Below are positions 26,603 through 35,917 of a stretch of 64,000 bases of DNA, one piece after another (within the stretch, counting starts at the first letter, position 1; each line of letters opens with the position of its first letter). A program made the translations under genes and the position numbers. The DNA is from Veillonella sp. 3891 (GTDB lineage: Bacteria > Bacillota > Negativicutes > Veillonellales > Veillonellaceae). The stretch covers positions 1 through 64,000 of the forward strand of contig NZ_RQVE01000001.1 of NCBI RefSeq assembly GCF_003992315.1, given 5' to 3'. The notes under the pieces were generated by a model that saw only the letters and a program-made list of their open reading frames with translations, did not search any database and was not told the origin of the DNA.

Positions 26603-28024
26603 ATGAACAAAAAAATCATCAATGCCTTGATTACGTGGGCTATCCCATTGATAATCTGGTTCACTCCAGCTCCAGAAGGCTTAGCTGACGGTGCTTGGAA
26701 ATTGTTTGGCTTTTATTTAGCCGCTATCGTTGGTTTGGTATTAAAACCATTCCCAGCTCCAGTAGCAGTATTATCTGCCATTGGTGCCTCTGCATTATTC
26801 TTAAATAATCCAAAAGAAGTATTGTCTGGATATGCATCTACTACAACTTGGTTGATCTTTGCGGCATTCTCCATTTCTGTAGCCTTCGTAAAAACAGGTT
26901 TGGGTCGTCGTATTGCGTATCATATGATTGATGCCTTCGGTCATACTACACTTCGTCTTGGTTATGTAACTGCATTATTGGACGGAATTATTTCCCCAGC
27001 TACACCATCTAATACAGCTCGTTGTGGTGGTATCGTATTCCCAATCATGAACTCTGTGGCAAGATCTTTAGGTTCTGAGCCTGGTGAAACAGCGAATAAA
27101 GTAGGTCGTTACCTAATGACTAATACATACATGGTAACAAAAATAACATCCCTTTTATTCTTAACAGCCATGGCGCCAAATGCATTGGCAGCGGATTACT
27201 TCAAAAAAATCCTAGGCATTTCTATTGACTGGGTAACTTGGGCAGTAGCTTTATTTGTACCTGGTTTGATCTTGTTATTGATTACTCCATTCGTATCTTA
27301 TGTATTAAATAAACCTGAGTTGAAAGAAATCGACAATAAGAAAATTGCTCGTGAAGGTTTGGCAGAATTAGGTCCTGTATCGACAGGTGAAAAAGTATTA
27401 ATTACTATTTTCTTCTTATCCTTACTTGGATGGGCATTACCATCTATCCTTGGTATGGTAGGTATTAAATTTAAATTAGATGCAACGGCAGTAGCACTAG
27501 TAGCGATGGTATCTTGCTACATATTCGGCGCTATCAAGTGGGAAGACGCTCTTCAAAACAAAGGTGGCTGGAACACATTGATTTGGTTCGGTGGTATCCT
27601 TGGTTTATCCGGTGCATTAACAAAAGCGGATTTCTTCATTTGGTTAGCAAAAGTGTTAGAAGCTCAAATGAACTTCGGACATCATGAGACATTGGCACTT
27701 GTGGTGATTGCAGTGTTGTCTGTGCTAGTTCGTTACTTGTTTGCATCCGGCAGTGCTTACATTGCAGCGATGGTGCCTGTATTCTTTACAGTAGGTAAAG
27801 TAGCTGGCATTGACCCTTGGACATTAGGTCTTGTGATCTTCATGACAAATGCCTTCGGTGGTGCTGTCACTCACTTTGGTGGTGGCCCTGGTCCGATCGT
27901 CTTCGGTGAAGGTTACAACGAAGTTCGCCAATGGTGGGTAACTGGTGCAGTAGTAGCTGTATTAGGCTTGATTGTAACACTTGTATTTGGTCCAATTTGG
28001 TGGTCCATTGTAGGCTTAATTTAA
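26603..28024 (+). CDS. DASS-family anion:Na+ symporter/antiporter, probable citrate carrier
   Basis: 473 residues from ATG 26603 (AAGGAG before it); an upstream in-frame ATG at 26546 has no ribosome site. It has about 12 membrane helices. The carboxylate-binding signature SPATPSNTARCGG lies at about 135-147, and a second, matching one (FGGAVTHFGGGPGP) near the C-terminus. The protein is of the CitT/2-oxoglutarate-malate type. It heads the citD-citE-citF genes, so citrate uptake in exchange for succinate or with sodium is the natural role. A close relative is encoded at 59780. Confidence 0.88.
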   Translation: MNKKIINALITWAIPLIIWFTPAPEGLADGAWKLFGFYLAAIVGLVLKPFPAPVAVLSAIGASALFLNNPKEVLSGYASTTTWLIFAAFSISVAFVKTGLGRRIAYHMIDAFGHTTLRLGYVTALLDGIISPATPSNTARCGGIVFPIMNSVARSLGSEPGETANKVGRYLMTNTYMVTKITSLLFLTAMAPNALAADYFKKILGISIDWVTWAVALFVPGLILLLITPFVSYVLNKPELKEIDNKKIAREGLAELGPVSTGEKVLITIFFLSLLGWALPSILGMVGIKFKLDATAVALVAMVSCYIFGAIKWEDALQNKGGWNTLIWFGGILGLSGALTKADFFIWLAKVLEAQMNFGHHETLALVVIAVLSVLVRYLFASGSAYIAAMVPVFFTVGKVAGIDPWTLGLVIFMTNAFGGAVTHFGGGPGPIVFGEGYNEVRQWWVTGAVVAVLGLIVTLVFGPIWWSIVGLI

Positions 28025-28070
28025 TGAGCCTAGCTCTATCAGTTAGATAGACCGTATCTTTAGTTAATGA

Positions 28071-28114
28071 AGTCAGAATCCAGTGATTCTCTATCACTGG
28101 TCTCTGGCTTTTCA
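28071..28114 (+). terminator. Hairpin between citrate carrier and citD
   Basis: AGTCAGAATCCAGTGAT pairs imperfectly with ATCACTGGTCTCTGGCT, followed by TTTTC. It may attenuate transcription into citDEF or protect the carrier mRNA. Confidence 0.6.
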
Positions 28115-28147
28115 TAATCTAGTTTGATGTAATAGAAAGGATTTGCT

Positions 28148-28417
28148 ATGAAACATCTAGTGAAAGCAGCTATGGCTGGCTTTGATGAAAAAAATGATGT
28201 ATTGGTAACAGTGGAACCAATTGCATCTGGTATCGAAGTAGAATTGAAATCTAAAGTTGAGCGTGCTTATGGTAAGCATATTCGTGCTTTCATCGAAGCG
28301 ACTGTAAAAGAAGCAGGATTCGATGGCGTGAAAGTAACGGCTATCGACAAAGCAGCTTGGGATTATACGATTAAAGCCCGTGTATTGGGTGCATTAGAAA
28401 GAGGGAGCGCAGAATAA
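28148..28417 (+). CDS. citD: Citrate lyase gamma subunit (acyl carrier protein) without the attachment serine
   Basis: 89 residues, the usual length, with the CitD fold and a recognisable C-terminus (W-D-Y-T-I-K-A-R-V-x-G-A). In known CitD proteins the motif AGTxESSD carries, on its first serine (Ser14), the phosphoribosyl-dephospho-CoA group that shuttles acetyl and citryl units. Here the same place reads AGFDEKND, with no serine at or near it. AAGGA precedes the ATG. The stop overlaps citE by one base. Either the partner subunits use free CoA, or the family member has another attachment residue. No citC, citX or citG gene lies in the cluster. Confidence 0.85.
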   Translation: MKHLVKAAMAGFDEKNDVLVTVEPIASGIEVELKSKVERAYGKHIRAFIEATVKEAGFDGVKVTAIDKAAWDYTIKARVLGALERGSAE

Positions 28418-29349
28418 TGAGCCGATTAACTGAATTAGCAAAAAAACGTTTATCTCGTTCCATGATGTTCGTACCAGGTAACACACCTAAAATGATTAAC
28501 AGTGCTGATATCCACGGTGCCGACTCCATCATGTTTGACATTGAAGACTCCGTAGCAGTCACAGAAAAAGATACAGCTCGTTTACTAACAGCAGAAGCTT
28601 TAAAAACTTTAAAATTCAAAGGTGAAACAGTAGTACGTATCAACCATCCAACACAAACCCCATATGGTTATGCTGACCTTGATGTGATTGTACCAGCAAA
28701 ACCTAACTTGATTCGTCTTCCAAAAACTGAAGATGTATCTGAAGTAGAAATCGTTGCTAAAAAAATTGAAGAAGTAGAAAAAGCTAACGGTTGGGAAGAA
28801 GGCACTATTAACATTATCGTTGCTATCGAATCTGTAAAAGGTCTATACAATGTGCGTGAAATTGCACAAGGTCCTCGTGTAGTGGCTATCGCATTAGGTG
28901 CAGAGGATTATCGTGCCGACCTTCGTACAGGTAAACATAAACCAGCTCATGAATTATTATTTGCTCGTCAAACTATCCTTCATGCAGCTCGTGAAGCAGG
29001 TATCCGTGTTCTTGATACAGTATTCTCCGACGTGAAAGACCCACAAGGTTTCCGTGAAGAAGTAGAATTCATCAAAGCTCTTGGTTATGATGGAAAATCT
29101 TGTATTCACCCAAGCCAAATCAAAATTATCCATGAAGTGTTCACTCCAGATGAAAAAGAAATTGCTCATTCTGTAAAAGTATTGAACTCCTATGCAGAAG
29201 CACTTCGCAACAATAAAGGCGTTATCGCTGTAGATGGTAAAATGATCGATGGTCCTATCGTAGTACGTGCGCAACGTGTGGTAGATAAAGCCCGTGCAGC
29301 AGGTATTAAAGTAGAACTTGAGGAAGGAGCAGAAATCGATGTTAAATAA
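28417..29349 (+). CDS. citE: Citrate lyase beta subunit (citryl-ACP lyase)
   Basis: 310 residues. HpcH/HpaI-type TIM barrel with RSMMFVPGNTPKM at the N-terminus, FDIEDSV (metal and acid site), VVRIN, the glutamate in VAIESVKG and GAEDYRADL. It cleaves the citryl thioester into oxaloacetate and the acetyl thioester. It starts at the last base of citD and overlaps citF by 11 bases, a tightly coupled unit. GAGGGAGC lies before the ATG. All catalytic residues expected for CitE are visible. Confidence 0.95.
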   Translation: MSRLTELAKKRLSRSMMFVPGNTPKMINSADIHGADSIMFDIEDSVAVTEKDTARLLTAEALKTLKFKGETVVRINHPTQTPYGYADLDVIVPAKPNLIRLPKTEDVSEVEIVAKKIEEVEKANGWEEGTINIIVAIESVKGLYNVREIAQGPRVVAIALGAEDYRADLRTGKHKPAHELLFARQTILHAAREAGIRVLDTVFSDVKDPQGFREEVEFIKALGYDGKSCIHPSQIKIIHEVFTPDEKEIAHSVKVLNSYAEALRNNKGVIAVDGKMIDGPIVVRAQRVVDKARAAGIKVELEEGAEIDVK

Positions 29350-30889
29350 AATTGGTCGTGACATTCCTATGGAATTAGAATGCCTTCAAGGTCGTCGTGT
29401 ATATGAAGGTCAATTCGCTATGACAGAAACTGGTACTCGTGCAGGTAAACCAGTCAAACTTCACACTCCAGGTGAAAATAAATTAGTAGGCTCCATCGAT
29501 GAAGCTATTGAAAAAGTAGGTTTAAAAGATGGTATGTCCATTTCCTTCCATCATCATTTACGTAATGGTGACTATGTGATGAAATTGGTAATGGATCGTG
29601 TACAAGCAAAAGGAATTAAAGATATTACAATTCTTAACTCTTCCTTAGCTCCTTGTCATGAGTTTTTAATCGATATGATCAAAGATGGTACTGTAACAGC
29701 TATCGAAACATCTGGTCTTCGTGATGCGTTGGGTAAATTCTTAACATTGAACCCTGGCGTATTAAAACGACCTGTAGTGATTCGTTCCCATGGTGGACGT
29801 GCTCGTGCAGTTTGCACTGGAGAAGCTCACATTGATGTAGCTTTCATGGGCGTACCTGCTTGTGACCGTCGTGGTAATGCCACAGGCCGTAAAGGCAAAT
29901 CTGCTTGCGGTGCCTTGGGTTACGCTATGGTTGACTCCCACTATGCAGATAAAACTGTATTGTTAACAGACAACCTAATCGATTATGTATATCCTATCTC
30001 CATTCCGCAAACAGATGTAGATTACATCGTTGAAGTAGAAGCTATCGGTGACCCAGAAGGTATCGCATCTGGTGCCGTAGGGATTACGAAAAATCCTGTA
30101 CAAATCAAAATTGCTGAAATGGCGGCTGAATTCCTTGATCAAGCTGGTATTATTCAAGAAGGGTTCTCCTTCCAATTGGGCGCTGGCGGAGCTCCATTAG
30201 CAGTAGCTAAATTTATCGGTGAAAAATTAGAGAAAAAAGGCGTTGTTGGCGGATTCGGCGTTGGCGGTGCTACAGGCGTACTAGTAAGCATGCTTGAAAA
30301 AGGCCACATCAAAGCGATTTATGATACACAAACATTTGATACAACAGCAGCGGCATCTTTGGATACTAATCCAAATCATATCGAAATGAGTGCATCCATG
30401 TATGCAGACCCTACTACAGACTGTATGACAAACTACTTAGACGTAGTATTCTTGGGTGCTACAGAAATCGATACAGATTTCAATGTAAACTGCATGACTG
30501 ACTCCAATGGTATCTTGATGGGTGCTTCCGGTGGTCACTCCGATACAGCAGCAGGTGCAAAAGTAACTGTTATTACATGCCCATTGATTCGTGGACGCTT
30601 GCCAATGATTCGTGAACGCGTGGAAACAGTTATCACACCAGGTGAAAGTATCGATGTGTTGGTAACAGAACGTGGTATCGCGATCAATCCAAATCGCCAA
30701 GATTTGATCGAACGTTTCAAAGATTCTAACTTGCCAATTTACACAATTGAAGAGTTACAACAAATGGCGTATGACATGGTTGGTAAACCAGAAGGTATTG
30801 AAGTATCTCAAGATCCTAAAGATGTAGTAGCTATCATCGAATACCGAGATGGCTCCATTATCGACGTAGTACGTAAACCATTACTATAA
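29339..30889 (+). CDS. citF: Citrate lyase alpha subunit (citrate:acetyl-ACP/CoA transferase)
   Basis: 516 residues from ATG 29339, which has AGGAAGGAG before it; an upstream TTG at 29318 is rejected. CitF motifs visible include SFHHHLRNGD (about 60), NSSLAPCH, RSHGGRARA, VPACDRRGNATG and SACGALGYA. The enzyme moves the acetyl group from the carrier to citrate before CitE cleaves it. With CitD here lacking the prosthetic serine, this subunit may take CoA thioesters directly; CoA-transferase ancestry makes that plausible. A terminator follows. Confidence 0.95.
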   Translation: MLNKIGRDIPMELECLQGRRVYEGQFAMTETGTRAGKPVKLHTPGENKLVGSIDEAIEKVGLKDGMSISFHHHLRNGDYVMKLVMDRVQAKGIKDITILNSSLAPCHEFLIDMIKDGTVTAIETSGLRDALGKFLTLNPGVLKRPVVIRSHGGRARAVCTGEAHIDVAFMGVPACDRRGNATGRKGKSACGALGYAMVDSHYADKTVLLTDNLIDYVYPISIPQTDVDYIVEVEAIGDPEGIASGAVGITKNPVQIKIAEMAAEFLDQAGIIQEGFSFQLGAGGAPLAVAKFIGEKLEKKGVVGGFGVGGATGVLVSMLEKGHIKAIYDTQTFDTTAAASLDTNPNHIEMSASMYADPTTDCMTNYLDVVFLGATEIDTDFNVNCMTDSNGILMGASGGHSDTAAGAKVTVITCPLIRGRLPMIRERVETVITPGESIDVLVTERGIAINPNRQDLIERFKDSNLPIYTIEELQQMAYDMVGKPEGIEVSQDPKDVVAIIEYRDGSIIDVVRKPLL

Positions 30890-30908
30890 GATATTTATAG
30901 TAGTCAAT

Positions 30909-30942
30909 AAAAGAGGCTAGACCTTAGGTCTGGTCTCTTTTC
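30909..30942 (+). terminator. Terminator of the citrate operon
   Basis: AAAGAGGCTAGACC pairs with GGTCTGGTCTCTTT, followed by T-C-T. Confidence 0.8.
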
Positions 30943-31095
30943 TACATATAGTGGTGAAGATACAAAGGTATAAGGCAATAACATAAGCCTTACAATAAAA
31001 AAATGCTGTTTATTTTTATAGTTGTCATATCGTCTTATATCCTTTATCATAGAATTATAATGTATACTCTATATTAGTAAGGAGAGGTGTTACTT

Positions 31096-31821
31096 ATGAA
31101 ACAACCATTAATCGGTATCTCAGGGTCTCATATGATTGACCAAGGCGGTCCATTTCCAGGATATAAACGATCCTATGTGAATGATGATTATGTGCAGTCT
31201 GTATTAGAAGCAGGCGGAATTCCTGTGATTATTCCATTCCAAGAAGATGAAGCAACATTAAAAGCATTGGTGGAACGCTTAGATGGACTTATTCTTTCTG
31301 GTGGTCATGATATTGCCCCACAATTCTATGGAGAAGAACCAGAGCGTGGATTAGGTGCTATTTGGCCAGAAAGAGATATCTTTGATATGCGTTTATTAGC
31401 CTATGCAAAAGAATACAAGCTTCCTATTATGGGGATTTGCCGTGGACATCAAATTATCAATGTAGCTCATAAAGGTTCCTTATATCAAGACTTACCTGCC
31501 TTTGCTACGATTAAGCATTCCCAAAATCAAACAGCAGGATTACCAACTCACTCTATGGTGATTGAAAAGGATTCCAAATTATTTGGTATCTTAGACTCTG
31601 AAACAGTCATGGTTAACTCTCATCACCACCAAATTGTGAAAGAAGTAGGCGAAGGATTACGTGTAGTAGGTCGTGCAAAAGATACCGTAGTAGAAGCTAT
31701 GGAAGGCATTGACTACCCATACCTACGTACTTACCAATTCCATCCAGAAATGATGCGTCATACAGAGTTGAATGCAGCGATTTTCAAAGACTTTGTAGAA
31801 GCGGCTAAGAAAGAGGCGTAA
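31096..31821 (+). CDS. Gamma-glutamyl-gamma-aminobutyrate hydrolase (PuuD-like, peptidase C26)
   Basis: 241 residues from ATG 31096 (AAGGAGAGG before it). Class I amidotransferase fold: nucleophile C in GICRGHQIINV (about 117), catalytic H-x-E in QFHPEMM, and LILSGGHDIAPQFYG near residues 62-76. PuuD hydrolyses gamma-Glu-GABA to glutamate and GABA; related enzymes cleave other gamma-glutamyl amines. It is followed after one base by an amino acid permease, so both probably serve import and use of a gamma-glutamyl compound, amine or amino acid. The physiological substrate is not certain. Confidence 0.87.
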   Translation: MKQPLIGISGSHMIDQGGPFPGYKRSYVNDDYVQSVLEAGGIPVIIPFQEDEATLKALVERLDGLILSGGHDIAPQFYGEEPERGLGAIWPERDIFDMRLLAYAKEYKLPIMGICRGHQIINVAHKGSLYQDLPAFATIKHSQNQTAGLPTHSMVIEKDSKLFGILDSETVMVNSHHHQIVKEVGEGLRVVGRAKDTVVEAMEGIDYPYLRTYQFHPEMMRHTELNAAIFKDFVEAAKKEA

Positions 31822-31822
31822 T

Positions 31823-33148
31823 ATGGAACAAAAAGATAGTAAATTTGGCTTTTGGAGCATCGTTCTCCTCGGTATTAACGCCATTGTAGGAACTGGGATT
31901 TTCTTATTGCCGAATAAAGCATATGCTCTTATGGGACCAGCGAGTTTAGGGGTGCTGTTATTTGATGCATTCCTTGCTATTTGTATTGCTCTATGCTTTG
32001 CCGAAGTAGCGGGATTCTTCACTCGTAATGGAGGACCCTATTTATACGCTAAACATTCCTTAGGTGACTTTTGGGGATTTGAAGTAGGCGTTCTTAAATG
32101 GATTGTGGTGCTCATCGCTTGGGCAGTTATGGCAGTAGGATTTGCGACAGCCTTAGGGGCAGCCATTCCAGCGCTATCTGGTGACTTTATGAAAGATGTC
32201 ATCGCCACGATTATCATCGTTTTATTAACAGTGATTAATATTATTGGCGTTAATATGACTAAAATTCTGAATAACTTGATTACCGTATCTAAGTTAGTAC
32301 CTCTATTTGCATTTATTGTGATCGGATTATTTGCTATTAATGGCACGAACTTTACACCGTTTGTACCAGACTTCGTGGAACTTTCAGATGGAGGCGTATC
32401 GGGCGCATTCGCAGCCACTGCGATATTGCTATTTTTTGCGTATACTGGATTTGAAGCCATTGCGGTAGCCGCAGAAGATATGGAAAATCCTAAAAAGAAT
32501 TTACCTCGTGCCATCATTACGGTCATGATCATCGTATCTGTGCTATATATGTTGGTATTGGCAGTATGTATCGGTATTATGGGTGATAGCCTTGCTAATG
32601 ATAAAGCGCCATTGCAAACGGCATTTGGTCAAATTATGGGACCATGGGGCATGTATTTTGTGCTAGCCGGTACGTTGTTATCCATGGGGGGCATTAACAT
32701 TGCTCAATCTTTCTTGGGGCCTCGTATTGCAACATCCTTGGCAGAAGATGGTATGCTACCAAGTATCCTAGCAAAACGTACTAGTTGGGGCACACCAGTT
32801 GTAGCATGTATTGTGACAGGTGTATTTAGCTTATTACTAGCATGGAGCGGTAGCTTTGTTCAGTTGGCAGCCATCAGTGCCGTATCTCGGTTTACACAGT
32901 ATTTACCAACTTGTATTTCTGTCATTATTTTCCGTAAAAAATGGGCTCATAAAGAGCGCCCGTACAAAATTCCAGGAGGTATTATTATCCCTGTAATTGC
33001 CATCATTACATCTCTTTGGATGCTGGCACAAGCAAAACCTAATCAATTGATTTGGGGCCTTGGCGGTTGTATTATTATCTTGCCATTGTATTTCTTATAT
33101 TTAAATAAGAAAAAACGAGGCTTAATTAAAGAAACAGAAGAATTATAA
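31823..33148 (+). CDS. APC-family amino acid permease
   Basis: 441 residues, 12 membrane helices. Helix 1 carries the unwound GTGIFLLP motif (about 22-29), the typical substrate site of the APC superfamily, and helix 6 has FFAYTGFEAIAVAAEDMENP. It starts one base behind the PuuD-like hydrolase gene and ends at a strong terminator. The closest functional types are the glutamate/GABA and YjeM-like permeases, but substrate cannot be read from the sequence. Confidence 0.88.
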   Translation: MEQKDSKFGFWSIVLLGINAIVGTGIFLLPNKAYALMGPASLGVLLFDAFLAICIALCFAEVAGFFTRNGGPYLYAKHSLGDFWGFEVGVLKWIVVLIAWAVMAVGFATALGAAIPALSGDFMKDVIATIIIVLLTVINIIGVNMTKILNNLITVSKLVPLFAFIVIGLFAINGTNFTPFVPDFVELSDGGVSGAFAATAILLFFAYTGFEAIAVAAEDMENPKKNLPRAIITVMIIVSVLYMLVLAVCIGIMGDSLANDKAPLQTAFGQIMGPWGMYFVLAGTLLSMGGINIAQSFLGPRIATSLAEDGMLPSILAKRTSWGTPVVACIVTGVFSLLLAWSGSFVQLAAISAVSRFTQYLPTCISVIIFRKKWAHKERPYKIPGGIIIPVIAIITSLWMLAQAKPNQLIWGLGGCIIILPLYFLYLNKKKRGLIKETEEL

Positions 33149-33156
33149 TCAGATAT

Positions 33157-33184
33157 AAAAAAAGGGTCCTTCGGGACCCTTTTG
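33157..33184. terminator. Bidirectional terminator between convergent genes
   Basis: AAAAGGGTCC-TTCG-GGACCCTTTT, a very stable tetraloop hairpin with A and T runs on both sides. Confidence 0.92.
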
Positions 33185-33194
33185 TATTACTATA

Positions 33195-34091
33195 TTATTC
33201 TCCAGAATGAGCTTTGTAGAATTCTAAGAATTGTTGTGCCACCATGGATAAAGGTTGCCCTTTAATGGTGATAAATGCTTTATAGAACGTATTTGTCAGT
33301 TCTGTTAACTTGATACGTGTCATATCTGGATGAGATACTGTTTCTTGAGCATCCATAGGAATGATGGCTATGGTACGTCCTGACTGAGCCCATTCAATGG
33401 CAGAACTCTTCGTGGTAGTCACAGAAATGACATTAAGAGAAGAGAAGTCGTTATGATGAGCTTGCATGAGCATCCGTACGGAACCACCAGATAGACTAAG
33501 AGGACACTTGGAAATATCTTTCCAAGAAATACTTTCTAAGTCACGGTCTGTCCAAAACAAGTCTTTTCTAAAGAGCGCATATAGATCCTCTGCTTGTGTG
33601 TAGAGGATATCAAATTTGTTAGAATCCACCATTTGTTCGTTGCATAATCCAATTTCAGCGCTGCCATTCAATAAAGATTCGGTTACATCTGTCATTAATC
33701 CTTCATAAATTTCATAACGCACCACAGGATATTGGCGCGAAAAGAAATGCAAATATTGTTGAATTAAAGCGGTAGACCTTGAAGCAGAGGAGGCAATGCG
33801 TAAGGTGCCTTCTACTTCCGAACTAAGTCTTTTTACATCGGCATAGGTAGATTCTTCGATGGAGCATAATTGCTGCGCTTTTTCATAAAAAATACGGCCT
33901 GCTTCCGTAAGGTGAAAGCTGGATCCGCGCTGACCGCGTTTAATCACTAATAGGGGGGTACCAAATTCTGCTTCTAAGTACTTGAGCTGCTTACTTAAAG
34001 CTGGTTGTGTAATATGCAGTATCTCTGCTGCTTGAGTCATATTCCCCGTTTGTACTAAGATGATAAAATTATAATAGTAAGATGTATCCAT
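33195..34091 (-). CDS. LysR-family transcription regulator (divergent to the TcyP-like carrier)
   Basis: 298 residues. N-terminal helix-turn-helix: FIILVQTGNMTQAAEILHIT then QPALSKQLKYLEAEFG. The sensor domain includes ISKCPLSLSGGSVRMLMQA. GGAGG precedes the ATG. It is transcribed away from the carrier gene at 34422. LysR regulators typically control the divergent gene, and CysB/CysL-like members regulate cystine carriers, so this may be the regulator of that carrier. Confidence 0.9.
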   Translation of the reverse strand: MDTSYYYNFIILVQTGNMTQAAEILHITQPALSKQLKYLEAEFGTPLLVIKRGQRGSSFHLTEAGRIFYEKAQQLCSIEESTYADVKRLSSEVEGTLRIASSASRSTALIQQYLHFFSRQYPVVRYEIYEGLMTDVTESLLNGSAEIGLCNEQMVDSNKFDILYTQAEDLYALFRKDLFWTDRDLESISWKDISKCPLSLSGGSVRMLMQAHHNDFSSLNVISVTTTKSSAIEWAQSGRTIAIIPMDAQETVSHPDMTRIKLTELTNTFYKAFITIKGQPLSMVAQQFLEFYKAHSGE

Positions 34092-34159
34092 GGTATCCTC
34101 CTAAACAAAAGTAGTCAGATGTCATGTTAGATCAATTCTATTCATGGGCGCACATCATC

Positions 34160-34203
34160 GTACAATAGATCTCTTATTGTTAACCTTTACTACTCTATTG
34201 TAC
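34160..34203. promoter_or_regulatory. 9-bp inverted repeat in the LysR/carrier intergenic region
   Basis: GTACAATAG (34160-34168) and CTATTGTAC (34195-34203) form a perfect inverted repeat with a 26-base centre. It lies about 70 bases upstream of the lysR start. It could be the operator bound by the LysR protein. The rest of 34092-34421 is AT-rich with a TATAAT-like box near 34335. Confidence 0.5.
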
Positions 34204-34421
34204 TATAAATTTTATAATTCGTCTCCTATATTTATTAAGTAATAGTGTTAATTATTGTCTGCTATATGAATATAATGCATGGATATAAACCTATATAAGA
34301 AGTAGGATATAGACAAAAGTATATTGAGAATGGTATAATAAGGCGTATTGTTGCCTGTATAGTACAGGGACGTAAAAGTAAATTGGACTATAGTTTGGTC
34401 TGGAAAGGAAGGAGAATTTGT

Positions 34422-35810
34422 ATGGATATGCCATTTTTTACACAATTTCTCATGATTAGCGATCCTATGACGATCGGCATACTCGTGCTATTTGTTATCG
34501 CCTTAGGATATGTCTATTTTCTTCAAAAAAGAAACGTTCACTTCGGCACACTAGTAATGATTGCCACAGTAGTGGGTGCTGTACTAGGGGTTGCAGTGCA
34601 GTTGATTGCAGGATTTCCTAAAAATCCAATGGACGTGGTGTTCATTAAGGAAAGCACGAAGTGGTTCTCTCTGATTGGGGGAGGATTTATTGATTTAATC
34701 CGTATGCTTGTTATTCCTGTGGTATTTATTTCCATTGTTCACGTTATCTTACATATGGATACGAATGCGAATTTAAAACGCCTTGTATCTTCCACAGGTA
34801 TAGTTGCCTTAGTCATGGTAGGCATTGCGGCTATCGTGGGCTTAGTATTAGGTACAGTAACAGGATTAGGTGAAGGCACATTAGCGGTGGTAGGCGATTC
34901 TAAAATGCGTGAAGTGAAACCAGTGGTTGACACACTACGTGCCTTGATTCCGTCCAACCCTGTGAATGCTATGGCGCAAACGAATGTCATCGCCATCGTA
35001 GTATTCGGTGTTATCATCGGTGGCATTGCTCGATTGGCTAAACAACATGGGGCTACTGATTTACAAGTTATCACAAAATTATTTGATGAAGCGTACACAG
35101 TGATTTTCTGGGTAGCTGATTTCATCATTAGTTTGATGCCTTACGGTGTCGTTGCTCTATTAGCAACTACATTAGCGCAAAAAGGATTTGGTGCTATTGC
35201 GGATATGGCATTGTTCATTGTGCTGATCTATGTAGGCGTAGTGATTATGTTACTTGTACAAGCCGTATTATTAACACTATTCGGTGTGAGCCCTATTATG
35301 TACTTCCGCAAGGCAAAAGAAGCGTTAATTTTGGCATTCACATCTCGTTCTAGTATGGGCGTATTGCCATTAACAGTAGAAACATTGACTAAAAAATTAG
35401 GTGTTAACCCTGCCACTGCGAATACAGTAGCAAGTTTCTGTACTACAGCAGGTATGCAAGGTTGTGCGGGCATTTTCCCAGCATTGTGTATCATTTACAT
35501 TGCTCGTGTGTCTGGCGTGCCATTAGATTTCACAATGTATGTAATGAGTGTAATCGTTATTGCATTGGGCTCCTTAGGGATTGCTGGCGTACCTGGTACG
35601 GCGACTATGGCTGCATCTGTTTCTTTATCTGGTACAGGTATGGGTGCATTCTTCGGGTCTATTTCTCCAATCTTAGCAGTAGATCCTATCGTTGATATGG
35701 GACGTACGATGTTAAATGTAAGCGGTTCCATGACAAATGCAATTGTGGTGGATAGATTACAAGGAACTTTTGATCAAGAAGCATTTAATGATACAAAAAC
35801 AATTCGATAA
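34422..35810 (+). CDS. DAACS-family symporter, TcyP-like (probable cystine uptake)
   Basis: 462 residues from ATG 34422, which has GGAAGGAG before it. The length equals TcyP (about 463) rather than the shorter GltP/DctA proteins. Features of the dicarboxylate/amino acid:cation symporter family: FIDLIRMLVIPVVFISIVH at about 93, the serine-rich hairpin FTSRSSMGVLPLT near 320, and GIAGVPGTA near 400. It probably imports cystine with protons or sodium. Substrate is inferred from size and the first helix; a dicarboxylate or glutamate remains possible. A terminator follows. Confidence 0.82.
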   Translation: MDMPFFTQFLMISDPMTIGILVLFVIALGYVYFLQKRNVHFGTLVMIATVVGAVLGVAVQLIAGFPKNPMDVVFIKESTKWFSLIGGGFIDLIRMLVIPVVFISIVHVILHMDTNANLKRLVSSTGIVALVMVGIAAIVGLVLGTVTGLGEGTLAVVGDSKMREVKPVVDTLRALIPSNPVNAMAQTNVIAIVVFGVIIGGIARLAKQHGATDLQVITKLFDEAYTVIFWVADFIISLMPYGVVALLATTLAQKGFGAIADMALFIVLIYVGVVIMLLVQAVLLTLFGVSPIMYFRKAKEALILAFTSRSSMGVLPLTVETLTKKLGVNPATANTVASFCTTAGMQGCAGIFPALCIIYIARVSGVPLDFTMYVMSVIVIALGSLGIAGVPGTATMAASVSLSGTGMGAFFGSISPILAVDPIVDMGRTMLNVSGSMTNAIVVDRLQGTFDQEAFNDTKTIR

Positions 35811-35870
35811 GGTATAAGTAATGCCATAGATACAGGATGTATCTATGATGAAAGTACTGAGAAACAAATA

Positions 35871-35911
35871 AAAGGCTGTAGCCACTGATTTGCAGGGGCT
35901 ACAGCCTATTT
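35871..35911. terminator. Bidirectional terminator
   Basis: AGGCTGTAGCC pairs perfectly with GGCTACAGCCT across a 13-base loop, between two convergent genes. Confidence 0.85.
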
Positions 35912-35917
35912 GTATAT

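Noticed and set aside
29318-29338. Earlier TTG start of citF
   Set aside because: The proposed leader overlaps the ribosome site AGGAAGGAG that clearly serves ATG 29339.
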